DNA from: Corynespora cassiicola
Lineage: Eukaryota > Ascomycota > Dothideomycetes > Pleosporales > Corynesporascaceae
Length of the DNA stretch: 64,000 nt
Direction of reading: 5' to 3'
NCBI GenBank assembly: GCA_022059125.1
Contig: JAEUWY010000006.1
Coordinates: 2,790,001 to 2,854,000, forward strand
Part shown: positions 54,048 through 64,000 of the stretch, piece by piece
How positions within the stretch are numbered: position 1 is the first letter of the stretch
Layout: each line of letters opens with the position of its first letter
Program-made: the position numbers and the translations under genes
Notes under the pieces: generated by a model
What the model was told of the DNA's origin: nothing
What the model saw: only the letters and a program-made list of their open reading frames with translations
Database searches by the model: none

Positions 54048-54673
54048 GTTTTCGGGAGTTGAAGGTATGCTTGAGATAGATCAAGGGCTTAGATTTTGAA
54101 ACGTTTCCTGTATGTGGGGCATCAGTAAGCACATCTTTCCCATTCTAGTTAGCTCAAAAAGATGACGATAAAGGGAAGCAATTTCTTTTTGCAGCAGTCG
54201 TTTATAGCTCCATCGTAATGACCATAAAACCCCGTCTCTGTTTCCGCGGGAATGATTTTCGTCCCCGCAGTGGAGTCCTTATATTTTAGGGCCGTTCCAA
54301 CGCCCTTGTCCCCGCTCTGTTTGACAACGAAACACTGCCGGAACTCTCTGTCCCCATCTCGACCTGATTATTTCTGTACTATCCAATGTTGCAGCACTTC
54401 CTATCTTATCGCAGCGCTGAATGCTTTGATTCTTCAGCAACGTAGTGTAATGAGCTTGTGGTGTGATTACTGTTTGGCATCACAGTATAGTTAACTTTCG
54501 AGTGAGCGTGAAAGCAAGGTTTTATGCCGGCGGAACAAGGGACCCACTGCGGGCACCAGAACAAAACCCCAGACTAGTCCGATACGGTCGATCATTGACA
54601 ACCAGGAACAGCACATCTTTGTACTATGAAAAGAAGACGAACACTAAAATGGTAGTATGTTGATGTGTCGTTT
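54048..54673. other. Intergenic
   Basis: Nothing recognised. Confidence 0.4.
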
Positions 54674-57172
54674 CTACGTATCCAGGTCTCGCAGTGCCTG
54701 CTGCAGAACGGCTATCATCTGTGAGTAAAGCTGTTGGTCTTCCTTCAGCCATCGCTTTCCGCCAGGAAAGACTACTTTCCGCAGATCTTTAATGCAAGGA
54801 ATCAGCTGGCTACAATAAGGCGTGAAACTCTCCTCCACTTCTTTACTGAACCTATCCTCCTCATCAACCGAGCCTTTCTTTATCTTGGCCAAATCCTCTG
54901 TAGATGCAAAATTCCACGACTCAATTCTCGAGACGCGTCGTTGCCCATGAGGACCGGTACAATGGATGCAAACCCAGAACAACACCCAGAAGAACGACTC
55001 CAAATCGTGCATAAAGGTATGTTCTTCGCCATAAAGGGCGCCAATCGCCATAAATACTTTGGTGCCAGTTTTACTTGGCGCACCGGACGCGCCCTCTCGA
55101 TCGATCTTGACGGCTAGATCGAGGTCGATCAAGAATCCATCGTCTTCCGCAACGGTCAACATAATGTTGCCAACGGATATATCACGATGAAGAATTCCTG
55201 CCTGCAAGAGCGACTCGTGTCCTGATAGATCAGCAAGGGTCTGAGATACGTCATACATAACCCACCTTTTATGCCACCAATCAAGCCCATCAGTATACTA
55301 CGTGGGGCACTTGCCTCGTAAAGGTTCTTGCCAACATCTTCCATAATGAGCCGTCTGTGAACCCTATTTCTCCGGCGTTGCAAGTCTTGCTTAACAGGCG
55401 AGTTCGAGCACGAGCGTTTTGGGGGCGGCATGGATGCCTGAATGTCGCTGGAAGATCTTTTTTGTGCCAAGGAACGATTCATACTCCTGCTCCTGCCTTT
55501 GCCTCCTCGAGCACCTGAAGCCGTTGAAGCAGCCGAGTGCATGGCAGAGACGGAATGTGCTGCACGTCGTTGCAAGGGGTTCCGCCCGAGCTGATCGTTC
55601 ATCCCCTTTCGCACATTGGCTAAAACATTGTCTATGTTACCGCCAACGAATACGGTTTCATGATGATAGTACCGTGCTATGTTTTTCACCCCAGCCTCTG
55701 TCGCCTCTTTGAGTAAGAGGCCTTCTTCTAGCCGTTCCTCGTATTCCCAAGAATCTTTCACCACCAACGTACGTTCTGACGCGTTGTGAAGGAAGCCTTT
55801 CCAGCATGTTGTCGCACGGCCAGCGAGAGATCGTTGTCGCTTTATGACGCCTTCCAGCATAACTCGCTCGGCATGGCCATTGTGTGATATACTGATGTGT
55901 TTTCCATGGTCCTCTGTAATGGTGGGATCAAAACCCAGCTCTTCCTCTGACATCCACAACCAGCCCAGCATGGTCGAAACAAACATATGCGCATCTTTGT
56001 TGATGTCAAACGGTGTAGATCCGACCACTCCGAGTCGGTCAAACTCCCAAATGCGCATGATCGGCCCGCAGAGTGTGAAGCCCAGGACGAACCGTCGTGT
56101 GTCTTGCGCACTCAGCATCTCTCTTGCGTATCTCACAAGATCAAGCCACGTAGTACTATGTTTGTCCTCCCGTGCATTGCTTTTCAGCTCGCCAGGTACA
56201 AGAATGCGCGACCAGTCATAGATATCCTTATTACTCTCTTCGAGCTCGTCAATTAAGCTGTAAGCAAGGCCAATGTCTAACTTTCGCTTGCTGATCGACC
56301 CTGGTATAGGCTTGTTTGGCATGGTGACGCACCGGCGGTGCTTTGAAGGACGAAAGCCATGTTCATCTGCAAGTTGCAGAAATTGATCGACGTGGTAGCG
56401 AAGGAACTGTAAGACATCTGTTTCCGCGCATCCTTCCGGCCACAACACCCAGCCTGTGTCTTCTTGAAATAACGGCGAATCAGCACGTTTACAACTTTGT
56501 AGTACTGTGGCCGTCACCTCCTCAAGCCCTTGAATCTGCCCAAAGAACGTGCTGAAAACGTCTGGATGATCCATTATCAAATTATCCTCCACTTCGTCCC
56601 TGAGTATGGGATCCACATTCTTCCTCAAGTCAGATGTGTCTGCGAAGCTGCCTGTGTTGAACGACCAAGGCGTCTGCTGGAACGATGCGGTACGAGAAGG
56701 TCGCGAAGGAGGGGGTGTGGAGGGCTTTGCGCTTGTCGTGAATGCTGGTCCCTGCAGAATCTCGTATACTTTCTCCCAGATAATACCATCCGCCTTGTTA
56801 CCAAGAACCACGACCAGGAGGGGCACGACGTGTCGCACGTTGAATTCGCTGGCATTGACGGCCTGATTGAGTTGGGAGAGGTCGGCGAACAGATTCTTTC
56901 CACCGCTGCTCGATGGCAAAATACGAGAGGCAGGAAGTGCTTGAACTGCTAGCAGTAGATCGATTGTAAGATCCTGGAGGGCTACATTGGTGTTAGAAGA
57001 GGATCATGTAAGGTCCAGCGTTCTTACCTCCGTCGTCGATTTGCTCAATGACCTCAGCGGTACTGGCTCCACTTATTGCCTGTAACGATGAACGAGCGGA
57101 TGCGCAAAACACATCTAGCCCATGGTCTATGGGCTTCGCTTCCTTTATCGCTGATCGGGGTATGTTCGTCAT
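54674..57172 (-). CDS. FunK1-type fungal protein kinase
   Basis: Exons 57172-57028, 56981-55266 and 55221-54674 with introns of 46 and 44 bp encode 802 residues. Residues ~1-200 are a helical lead region with a Ser/Pro/Thr linker (SAKPSTPPPSRPSRTA). The kinase domain follows: FVLGFTLCGPIMRIWEFDR (family block), VVKDSWEYEERLEEGLLLKE (Lys and Glu), a long basic insert (KGRSRSMNRSLAQKRSSSD), then GILHRDISVGNIML (HRD, Asn), GFLIDLDLAVK (DLD in place of DFG) and GTKVFMAIGALYGEEHTF. Intron 2 joins IKG to HESLLQAGILHRD, matching the family. FunK1 kinases are expanded in mushrooms and some ascomycetes; substrates unknown. The gene appears functional. Confidence 0.92.
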
Positions 57173-57835
57173 TGCGACGGCGCACAGCGAACGCGCTCAG
57201 CGAGTAGACACGAACGATGGCCGTGAAACGAACGACGAATATCCATGAGAAACGAACGGTTGTTGATTATATCTGAGTGTGAGGTCAGAATGATTCGAAA
57301 TAAGAATTTGTTAGAATGATAGCGGGAGTTTGAAGAGCTCGTGGCGCTTAGGACAGGCGTCAACGCCAAGTCGGCTTTTCTGCGGCAAAACCATCTGTTG
57401 GTGGGGACACGCGTCAAGGTCGCGCGGTGACGCGCCTTATCATTAGAAGACGTCCTTTAGTCGTTGCAGCGCCTAATCAGTAAGTCTTCCAACATCAAAA
57501 CATTATAGAAGTTCAAGCATTCCGAAACAAGGATCAGCGCAGGGAGAAAAAATCTGGATCCAAAAGTTTGTATGAGCATATCACGAAGATCGATGATGTT
57601 ACTCGCGTTCAAAAGTAATCATATCGCCTCTCCGCCTGGCGCTAATTCATTGCAACCGAACAATCAAGATGGCATCGCGCTACAACTCCATCCCCAACTC
57701 CATCCTCGTCGAGATAACAATATCCCATCTATCTTGCAGGCCATACATCAAAGAAAAAAAACTGTCATTGTAATGGAGACACCAGACTTCTTAAATGAAG
57801 GAAAGGCATTGTACAAAGTCATCAGTGATTGTTGT
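57173..57835. other. Intergenic
   Basis: Promoter side of the FunK1 gene; nothing else recognised. Confidence 0.4.
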
Positions 57836-58964
57836 TCATCTATGCTCACAGGCTTGCAGATGATCTTTCATGAAAATCTCAGGACTGATCAGATGTAACT
57901 GCTTCTTTCTCAAAAGATGGTTGGTCACAATCATCTTGTAATGAGTATAACATCCACTTCTATCGGCCCATAGTTGTGCTCTCGGGTCGAACAGGATGCG
58001 CTCTTGCTCCTTTTGTGGGTAATCACTTAGCATTGATAGATCCAAGTAAGTTAGGTTGGGGAGGCTTGTTGCTACTGCGGGAAGAGCAGTCTCCCAAAGC
58101 CCCTTCGAAGGGGCCAGCGTAACAGTAGAAAGTGTTAAACGGCGCAACGTTACTCTGAGCGATACTAAAAATCGCAAGAGCGTGGGTTCATCTGTCGAAA
58201 TCTCGAGCTGGAGTTCTTCGATCTTCGACCATGGAGCGAATTGAGAAAGTAACGTTAGTAGTTCTTTAGGTCCGTCTCCATTCTCACGGGACCAGTAGTC
58301 CGGTAGAAGGTGGCCATCCACCAGCCAGCCAAAAGCTAAGCGTACCCTCTTCAAGTTTTTACCACAGCAAAGAAACTCGAAGAGCGATCTGGCTGCGGTA
58401 AAGAGACCCCCATTATTCTCGTCTTCTGAAACCGAGCAATCGATATGAGTGAGCTCTCGGATAGTGTTCTCCATGATGATCAGCTGCCTTGTGTATTCTT
58501 CATCTGTCATTGTTTGACAAGAGCCCCAACCCTTCCATATCTGCCTGCTCGGCATCACCATATAGCTCTCGTAGTTTCCTGATCTCGCTGTGCCCCTCGC
58601 CATTCCAAAGAGATCGCAGGCGGCGTGGGCCCCAAAAAGCTGGACCTTCGACATGAAAAATTATGGAAGTAAGGCTAACGAGTGATGGTTTGGCCCAATC
58701 TATGGCACGTAATGCGTATGATAAGTGTAACGCTTCGAAATCATTGTCCTCTTGGCAATCTTCATCATAGCTTTCGGTACCGATATCGTAGTACGTGTTG
58801 AGGCGAAGCCGCTTCCCGTGAGTGCTATGTTTCTTCTGCACGCTAACAGTGACATTCTGGCCCGGCGGAAGATATCCGGTGGGGCTCGGGGTCTCGATGA
58901 CGACGTGCGATTGCGCAAAATTAGTTGGCGTGAACCCACGCTCGTCTTTTGGCAAGTCTTCCTT
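57836..58964 (-). pseudogene. F-box/LRR-type gene body fused behind a truncated gene
   Basis: The frame opens directly after the TAG at 58965 and is spliced at 58558-58504 (55 bp, GTGATG...GACAG), running in frame to 57836. The first ~50 codons (GFTPTNFAQSHVVIETPSP, NVTVSVQKKHS) look like the lost C-terminus of the preceding polyQ gene. From about RLRLNTYYDIGTES onward it matches fungal F-box/LRR-like proteins (RAIDWAKPSLVSLTSII, FLVSLRVTLRRLTLSTVTL, LPNLTYLDLSMLSD, THYKMIVTNHLL). The F-box itself is absent. No ATG opens it sensibly, so it is expressed only if the TAG is bypassed or an internal ATG is used. Confidence 0.6.
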
Positions 58965-60456
58965 CTAGGCGTGAACCTTCCTGAGGTTGGCGGCGGAAGA
59001 CTGCGACCGCATATCGGGCCGACCGTCCTTGCGTATCAAGATACCGTCTGCATTTCGTGTCGGCTTGGTCCGAGTTTTCTTGGTGTGCGCGTAAGGATCG
59101 CCCGACAAGGCTACGCTGGCGGATACACCCTGCAGCCCTAGGCTTACTGCGCGACCGCTGGAGCTAGACGGGCGACCGCGTGTTGAGCCACCGCCCCCGC
59201 TGCCACGGCGAATTATGCCCCTCCCAGAGCGCACGACATGGTTGTAATAGCCATCGGGACTGGTCTGCGAATCGCCGATGCCTTGCCAGTCCTGCCTCTC
59301 CCGTTCAGGAGTGCCCAATGTGTGAAGCTGGGCGGGCAGGCTCTTTCGACCACGTCCACCTCGGCTTCCTGGACCGCCGCCTCGACCCCTACCTCTGGAG
59401 ATTCGTTGCGATTCGGGCCGCCAGCTGTCGTCTGATGGTGCCTCTTGGGTGCTGTAGGCGAAGAAGCCAGAGTGCTGTTGCGAGGAAAGGATCGACTCGG
59501 GGACCGACTCATGAGACTGGGTCTGGGAGGCCGGAGTATGAGAGTGCGTCTGGACCCTCCCGTCAGAGTCGTCAGTATCTATATGTTCGTAGCTTTGCTG
59601 CGAGTAGGCTCCACGAGGTTCCATAGGCGTGAGTTTTGGCCGTTTTGGGGATTCTACAGGCTGGACAGCGCCTTCGTGGGCGTCGACGCTGTTGGAGTGA
59701 GCTCGCTTTGCACTGGCATTGACAGAGACCCATCCGTTCTGGCTCGGCGTAGGCTCAGCTCGCTGAGAGAGTTCAGGTGTAGTAGGCACGGATGGTGCAC
59801 TGTGCGAGTGATATGGCTGAGGCCTCTGTGTCGAGGGATGGGCGGGAGCGTTGACGTGGGCGGCAACCGGTGTGTTGGGATACGAAGCCACGGTATGAGA
59901 AGACTGCACAGACTGGACCGAAGGCTCCCTGGGAGAAGTATATGCATTCTGAGGGCGCTGTTGGGCAGCCGCAGGAGCGTCCTCTAGCCGCTGGATCTTG
60001 TTCTTCATAATCTCAATGGTAATCTTCAGCGTGTCCACCTCATTCGCCTTCTGGGCAATCACGGCGACCTGCTGTGCCATAAGCTCGAGGGTAGAGTCTT
60101 GGACAGATGGCGCGCCCACGCCACGGGAGACCTGCACCTCCCGGAGCTCTCTTGAGGCATGCAACTCGCGGCTAAGGGCCTCGAGAAGCTCACGGATCCC
60201 CAGCATCTCGCTGTGGAGGCGACCGACGGCATCATCGACCCGACGAAGCTCCAAGTGCTGGTGTTGCAACTGCCCCTGAAACTCGCGACGGCTGGTCTCT
60301 TCCTGGTGCTGCAGGGTCTCCCCAAACCGGTCGAGGTTGCGGCCATGGGCACTAATGGCGCCGCTGTTCTGGGAAACCTGGGTCTGGAGCCGCTCAATTG
60401 CGTCGAGTTGAACGTCCTGCACTGGCCGGGGATAGTACTGTCCGTTAGTACGATGC

Positions 60457-60491
<35 letters not shown>

Positions 60492-60860
60492 CGGTTGCTC
60501 GGCCGGGGGCTGGGAGTGAGAGTGCGGGATGGTCACGGGAGGCAGCTCCTGCGAGCGGTTGGCCAGTCCAGGGCCCGAATCCTTTGAAGTACTGTAGTGA
60601 ACATCGTGCACCGGCTTCATGGCGGGCGATGGCAGCTGGTTGGTTGGAGACTGTTGCGGGAGAGCGTGGTGCAGCAGCGACTGGCGGTTGGGCTCGACCT
60701 GCTGCAGCGGCTGAGACTGGTCGTGGAGTGGGTGCTGGTCGTGGCGCTGGCGCAGGGGACCCGACGGTGGTGGTGGGCGGGAATCGACCTCCATGGCGTC
60801 TGCTGGCAGGAGATGGACAGGAACGGGCGACGGCGACCTATCAGTGTGCAACGAGGGCAT
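58965..60860 (-). CDS. PolyQ coiled-coil nuclear protein, probably truncated by TAG
   Basis: 631 residues from the ATG before PSLHTDRSPSPVPV; the frame is open 104 codons further upstream, but those codons look non-coding. Order: Pro/Ser-rich start, a 12-residue polyQ run, a coiled coil (LDAIERLQTQVSQNSG to KNKIQRLEDA), a disordered Ser/Pro region with basic KRPKL, an RGG-like stretch (SRGRGRGGGPGSRGG), then a conserved basic block (NADGILIRKDGRPDMRSQSS). The family I recall continues beyond LRKVHA with a KE-rich segment and a TPSPTGY block. Here a TAG ends the frame and that segment follows in the same frame. RNA- or chromatin-binding is plausible from RGG; function unknown. Confidence 0.75.
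60454..60498 (-). repeat. CAG/CAA microsatellite encoding polyQ
   Basis: Mixed CAG/CAA triplets encode 12 consecutive glutamines plus PQ on one side; likely length-polymorphic. Confidence 0.9.
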
Positions 60861-61398
60861 GGAGGCTGCATCGAGAATGGGCTCTACCGGCACAGTTCTG
60901 TCGTCGGAAATGTTGCATCGCAACTCGATGCGGGAGAGCTTGAAAAAGTCGCGGCCGCTGTGCAGAGGAGCCGAGGGGTTAGCATAGGGTACATTTATTA
61001 GAGTTACCGGAGGCAGGCTTATTATGTTATGGCGGGTGTGTAGAGTTAACAGGCCAGCAGCTGCAGCGATTAGGGCGCGCCATGGGCTCCAGCAGCAGTC
61101 GAGCGCCAGAATGCCACCAGGCGACAGGCGAGTCGCAGCATGGACGTGCAACAAAGAAGGCGGCGGGCACAAAGATAGAGGAGAAGGAGGGTCTTACCGG
61201 AAGGCTTGCTTGGACGAGATGGCATCAACGGCGCGGAGGCCCAGGTTGTCGGTGCAGTTGGGGCAGGTTAGGGGCTGGATAAGACTGCGGGAGAGGAGCG
61301 TATCAGTGTGTAATAAGTCGAGGGAGGCGGACGGGGCAATGCGAAAGCGGACAGGCGGGTTTAATACATGGACATGTATAGTATGGAGATTATTTGGC
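60861..61398 (-). other. 5' region of the polyQ gene, possible upstream exon
   Basis: A minus-strand frame ending CPNCTDNLGLRAVDAISSKQ at about 61194 is followed by a GTAAGA donor. It could be a 5' exon of the polyQ gene, but I could not place an acceptor convincingly. Confidence 0.35.
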
Positions 61399-61407
61399 AG
61401 GCTGGTG

Positions 61408-61440
61408 AGATTTGTCCCCAAAATGAGATTTGTCCCCAAC
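61408..61440 (-). repeat. Left MULE terminus, two GGGGACAAATCTC units
   Basis: On the plus strand reads GAGATTTGTCCCC twice, about 18 bp apart; mirror of the right terminus. Confidence 0.8.
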
Positions 61441-61452
61441 GCTAAATTAAAT

Positions 61453-61561
61453 TAAGCTTGCCGTGCGGTTCCTGTTAGAGAGCCAGGCTAGGGTGCAACC
61501 AGAAAAAATACACCAACTTTTCACAATATGAGACCACCCACCCAAGCACTCAAAAGTGCGA
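61453..61561 (-). repeat. 109 bp repeat shared with 20533-20641
   Basis: Directly abuts the truncated transposase fragment at 61562-61796, at the point where the transposase breaks after FISDQED. Confidence 0.8.
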
Positions 61562-61796
61562 TACATCTTCTTGATCGCTGATAAACACGTGGTTGCCGTA
61601 CTCCGGTCTTGAGAGGAAGTTTGCGATTGCCCAATGGTAGTCTGCTTGTGTCTCATTGCTGAGGAAGCAGAAGCCTGCAGAAAAGAAGGTGTGCAGGTTG
61701 GTGCAGCCGAGCACGTGCAATAGTGGAAGTCTATACTTATAGGTTCGGTATGTGCAATGCATCAACACTACGTCTGGATTGGCTAAGAAATTCCTC
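61562..61796 (-). pseudogene. Second MULE transposase fragment
   Basis: About 75 codons (NPDVVLMHCTYRTYKYRLPL ... SAGFCFLSNETQADYHWAI ... FISDQED) equivalent to the central catalytic region of the transposase at 62572-63273, but clearly diverged from it. It is a separate copy and not a duplication of the neighbour. Confidence 0.85.
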
Positions 61797-61974
61797 TTTG
61801 CATCTTATTATGCTTATAATGGAAAAATTGTGCAGACTCAGTGGCTCAAGGATGGCCTGATACGGCCTAGAGGTCGAGCGTATCGATGTCTCATGCTCAC
61901 ATTGATAGCGCCAATGATCATCGTAAAGATGATCTAGTCGAAATTTTGATATAGCAGTCATCACCTCTTGCAAC

Positions 61975-63611
61975 GTATGACGGCACGGGGGCCGTTTGTT
62001 TTCTCAAAAAGACCCGAAAAAGGATATCCTCTGCGACGCTGTCTTTGCTCTTTCTGGCGTAGTAGATCCTATTGCCTGATGCGCTCAATGGCCGGCGGAG
62101 TGAGGACTTTGTGGATGCCAGGTGGCAAGAACGGCATTGACTCTATCTTGTGCTGGAATTTGGTTCTATGTTTAGAAGATGCAATTTCCTTCACGTACTT
62201 ACTGTACTGACTCTTGACCATCTGCTCGATCCTCCCAACAACACGAAGTAGGTCACCTGTCGAGGTCATGAGGTAGTCCTTCAAGATTTTGTGCATTCCT
62301 TCAACGGGCGAGCTCGTAATTGTGTTGTAGTGTCGGTGATGAGATGTCCAAGCTGCTGCCCACTCAGTGCGTGTGAGGTATTGATTTTCTTGCAGGTACC
62401 TGCAAAGCTCCTGCTCGTAGCTGTAGTCTTTCAGTAGATCGTTCCACTTGAACTGAAACTCCAAGGGTCTTTTGGCATAGACAAGCTACTCTGATTAGCT
62501 AAAGCATGTTTAATTCTAAGGCATAGCTCCTCTTGGAGCGATCCCCTTGGCTAGAACCAGCATACCTGAGTCTAGCGTTTCATGAACAAAGCTCTTTGAT
62601 CAGCGATCTTCTGCTTTTCCTCTTTCGTCACACCATCAGCATCTCGCCAAGTCTGTTGTGCTTTCGCCTGAACGTTCTTGTTGATGTGCCACACGCACAA
62701 AAGTTGAGGAACCCCAGGAAGTAGCGCGCCAGCTGATGCTTTCAATGCTTCTTCTTGATCACTGATGAACGCACATGGGCGTTGCACACCTGTCTTGAGG
62801 AGGAAGCTGGCGATCGCCCAATGGTAATCTGCATATGTCTCATTGCTGGGGAAGCAGAATCCAGCAGAGAAGAACGTCTGCAGGTTAGTGCAGCCCAGTA
62901 TGTGGAGCAGCGGAAGTCTGTATCTGTTGGTCCGATAAGTGCAGTCCATTAGAAGGACGTCAGGATTTGCCAGTAGCAGCTCGACCTGCTTCCGGTGGGC
63001 GAAGAAGAGATTTTGGATGCGATTGTTGCTATCCTTCTTCAGAGCAAAAACCCAGTCTGCTGTGGATAGATCGTTGAGCAATGCTTCCATCGGACTCCGC
63101 CCGCCTAAGTGTCTCTCCTTGATTGCCTTCCTCTCGCTCCGGATGTCGGTGGCGGAAATCAGTGTGCCTTGTTCTTCGCTTTGAATCGCGGCGAGAATCT
63201 GCATCGGTCGCGCCCCCGCCTGGGTCATCAGCTCTATCACCTCCTTCTGTGCTGTTGTGCGCCTGCGATACATATTTTGCGCGCTGGGATTGATTGATGG
63301 AGGGTGGTTGTGATGCTTGTCTAGGACGTCCAGCTTCCATTGCTCGCTATGCTTCGTCTTGAAGATGACCAGCTTGAAGGGGCATCCTCTTGAGCGTGTG
63401 CTTGTGTTCAGTTTTTTGGCACTCGACTGGTAGTTTCGAAATCGATCACAATGATAGTAATATCGCGTTTTAACATCCGAATTGTGAGGCTTGCCCGCTT
63501 AAGAACAAAGCCGTAGCCGTGTTGCATGCCGTGTGTCTTGAGAGCATCGTATACTTCTTCATAGGAGTCACAGATAGATTCAGGAGGGGCTGGAATGGCA
63601 TCCATGGCCAT
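61975..63611 (-). pseudogene. MULE transposase, decayed
   Basis: Starts near MDAIPAPPESICDSYEEV (63605) with a FAR1-like DNA-binding region (GYGFVLKRAS; then, after a one-base frameshift near 63497, RYYYHCDRFRNYQSS and CPFKLVIF). The MULE catalytic core follows: VLLMDCTYRTNRYRLPLLHI (first Asp), ADYHWAI and AFISDQEEALKAS (second Asp), LLCVWHINKNV. An in-frame TAG after FMKR (62572), a GTATGC...AGTAG intron-like gap, then FQFKWNDLLKDYSYEQ, SPVEGMHKILKDYL and, past another TAG at 62069, a basic tail. Both stops fit CAG to TAG, a RIP-type change. Not functional. Confidence 0.88.
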
Positions 63612-63752
63612 GTACACAAGACCAGAGATAACCAACTATGATACTGAGGAGGATGCGAAGAAGCCCAGACCGCGTAGATGTCGCGCTGTGATCACGTTGA
63701 TAGATTACGCACTAAACCTGATTAAGTGGTTCATTTCCACCATCACTAGCGC

Positions 63753-63806
63753 GGGGGACAAATCTCAGAGGGGGGACAAATCTCAAAAACGGGGGGACAA
63801 ATCACG
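63753..63806 (+). repeat. Right MULE terminus, three GGGGACAAATC units
   Basis: Three tandem units (GGGGGACAAATCTC, GGGGGGACAAATCTC, GGGGGGACAAATCACG); the outermost one is read as codons by the interrupted TPR gene. Confidence 0.8.
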
Positions 63807-64000
63807 CCAGCCTACATGCACACTGTTCAAAACCTGTATTGATACCAGCCGCGAAGGATAGTCAGTTCTGTAAACGCGCGCTTTCACTACAACCTCATAT
63901 TCCATAAGTTCTATTGTTCTCTCAACTTGTCCGTCTGCTTGATATTTCATTGCGAGCGCATGCTGTGACGCCAGCCAAGAGGGGTGCTCTTTCGCCAGCA
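63783..64000 (-). CDS. TPR tail of an NB-ARC/TPR gene, truncated by the MULE and by the window end
   Basis: The minus-strand frame enters from beyond the window with LAKEHPSWLASQHALAM, then KYQADGQVERTIELMEYEVV and YRTDYPSRLVSIQVLNS, the last one and a half TPRs. It closely matches the end of the gene at 45745-47718 (HPSRLASIQALNSMYAE). After LNS the frame runs into the transposon end (VHVGWRDLSPRF) and stops at 63783. The terminal ~8 native residues are replaced by transposon-encoded ones; the effect may be mild. The rest of the gene is outside the window. Confidence 0.85.
   Translation of the reverse strand, partial: LAKEHPSWLASQHALAMKYQADGQVERTIELMEYEVVVKARVYRTDYPSRLVSIQVLNSVHVGWRDLSPRF

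Larger units (their letters stand above)
61399..63813 (-). mobile_element. Mutator-like (MULE) DNA transposon, degenerate and nested
   Basis: Both ends carry tandem GGGGACAAATCTC repeats in inverted orientation (61408-61440 and 63753-63806), followed outward by matching CCAGCCT/AGGCTGG, so the termini lie near 61399 and 63813. No clear 8-10 bp target duplication was found. Inside are a decayed transposase (62042-63611) and, nearer the left end, a second MULE fragment with its own 109 bp repeat. This suggests nested insertion or recombination of two elements. The right end lies inside the tail of a TPR gene. Confidence 0.8.

Noticed and set aside
59180..60943. Plus-strand frames opposite the polyQ gene
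   Set aside because: GC-rich antisense shadows with no recognisable domain.

Overview
The window reads as nuclear DNA of a filamentous ascomycete (Pezizomycotina; a Pleosporales-type dothideomycete is my guess, not shown). Evidence: short 44-78 bp GT-AG introns with CTRAC-like branch sites, a Zn2Cys6 regulator, FunK1 kinase, HET, NACHT, NB-ARC, DUF7580 and ankyrin proteins, and Copia, pogo/Fot1 and Mutator-like elements. Several dead copies carry C-to-T type stops in the CpA context typical of RIP. The layout is gene-poor and repeat-rich, like an accessory or subtelomeric region.

Layout. 0-7 kb: a dead NB-ARC/TPR gene tail, then an intact HET-NACHT-WD40 gene with nine near-identical WD repeats. 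7.6-9.1 kb: a chimera of a small secreted protein gene and a 3'-5' exonuclease fragment, a lone pogo-type terminal repeat and an AT-rich tract. 9.1-14.7 kb: a full Copia element with 161 bp LTRs, a GTATA target duplication and an uninterrupted polyprotein. 15-23 kb: a conserved two-exon fungal protein, an FtsJ-like methyltransferase, a broken coiled-coil gene and a GIY-YIG (T5orf172-type) protein. 23-26 kb: a Fot1/pogo element with one nonsense codon beside the intact copy of the secreted protein gene, which lies in an inverted duplication of the 8 kb segment. 27-32.3 kb: a four-exon Zn2Cys6 regulator, a six-cysteine secreted protein and the full 3'-5' exonuclease gene. 33-50 kb: three PD-(D/E)XK nuclease-like loci (one with an internal stop, one without its catalytic lysine, one dead), a head-to-head pair (DUF7580 protein and C2H2/ankyrin protein with 24 near-identical ankyrin units) and an NB-ARC/TPR gene whose upstream patatin domain is degenerate. 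50.8-61 kb: a coiled-coil protein, an APH-type kinase, a FunK1 kinase, and a polyQ nuclear protein that runs through a single TAG into an F-box/LRR-type gene body. 61.4-64 kb: a Mutator-like element that has cut off the 3' end of another TPR gene.

Taken together, much of the window looks like an immune or allorecognition island. It holds four classes of repeat-bearing NLR-like receptors or their remains (WD40, TPR, ankyrin), a possible receptor/effector pair sharing a 249 bp promoter, secreted-protein duplicates, and a dispersed hairpin-plus-GC motif found five times, mostly near PD-(D/E)XK loci. Exon models are mine, built from splice signals and frame; family names rest on recognition without database searches.
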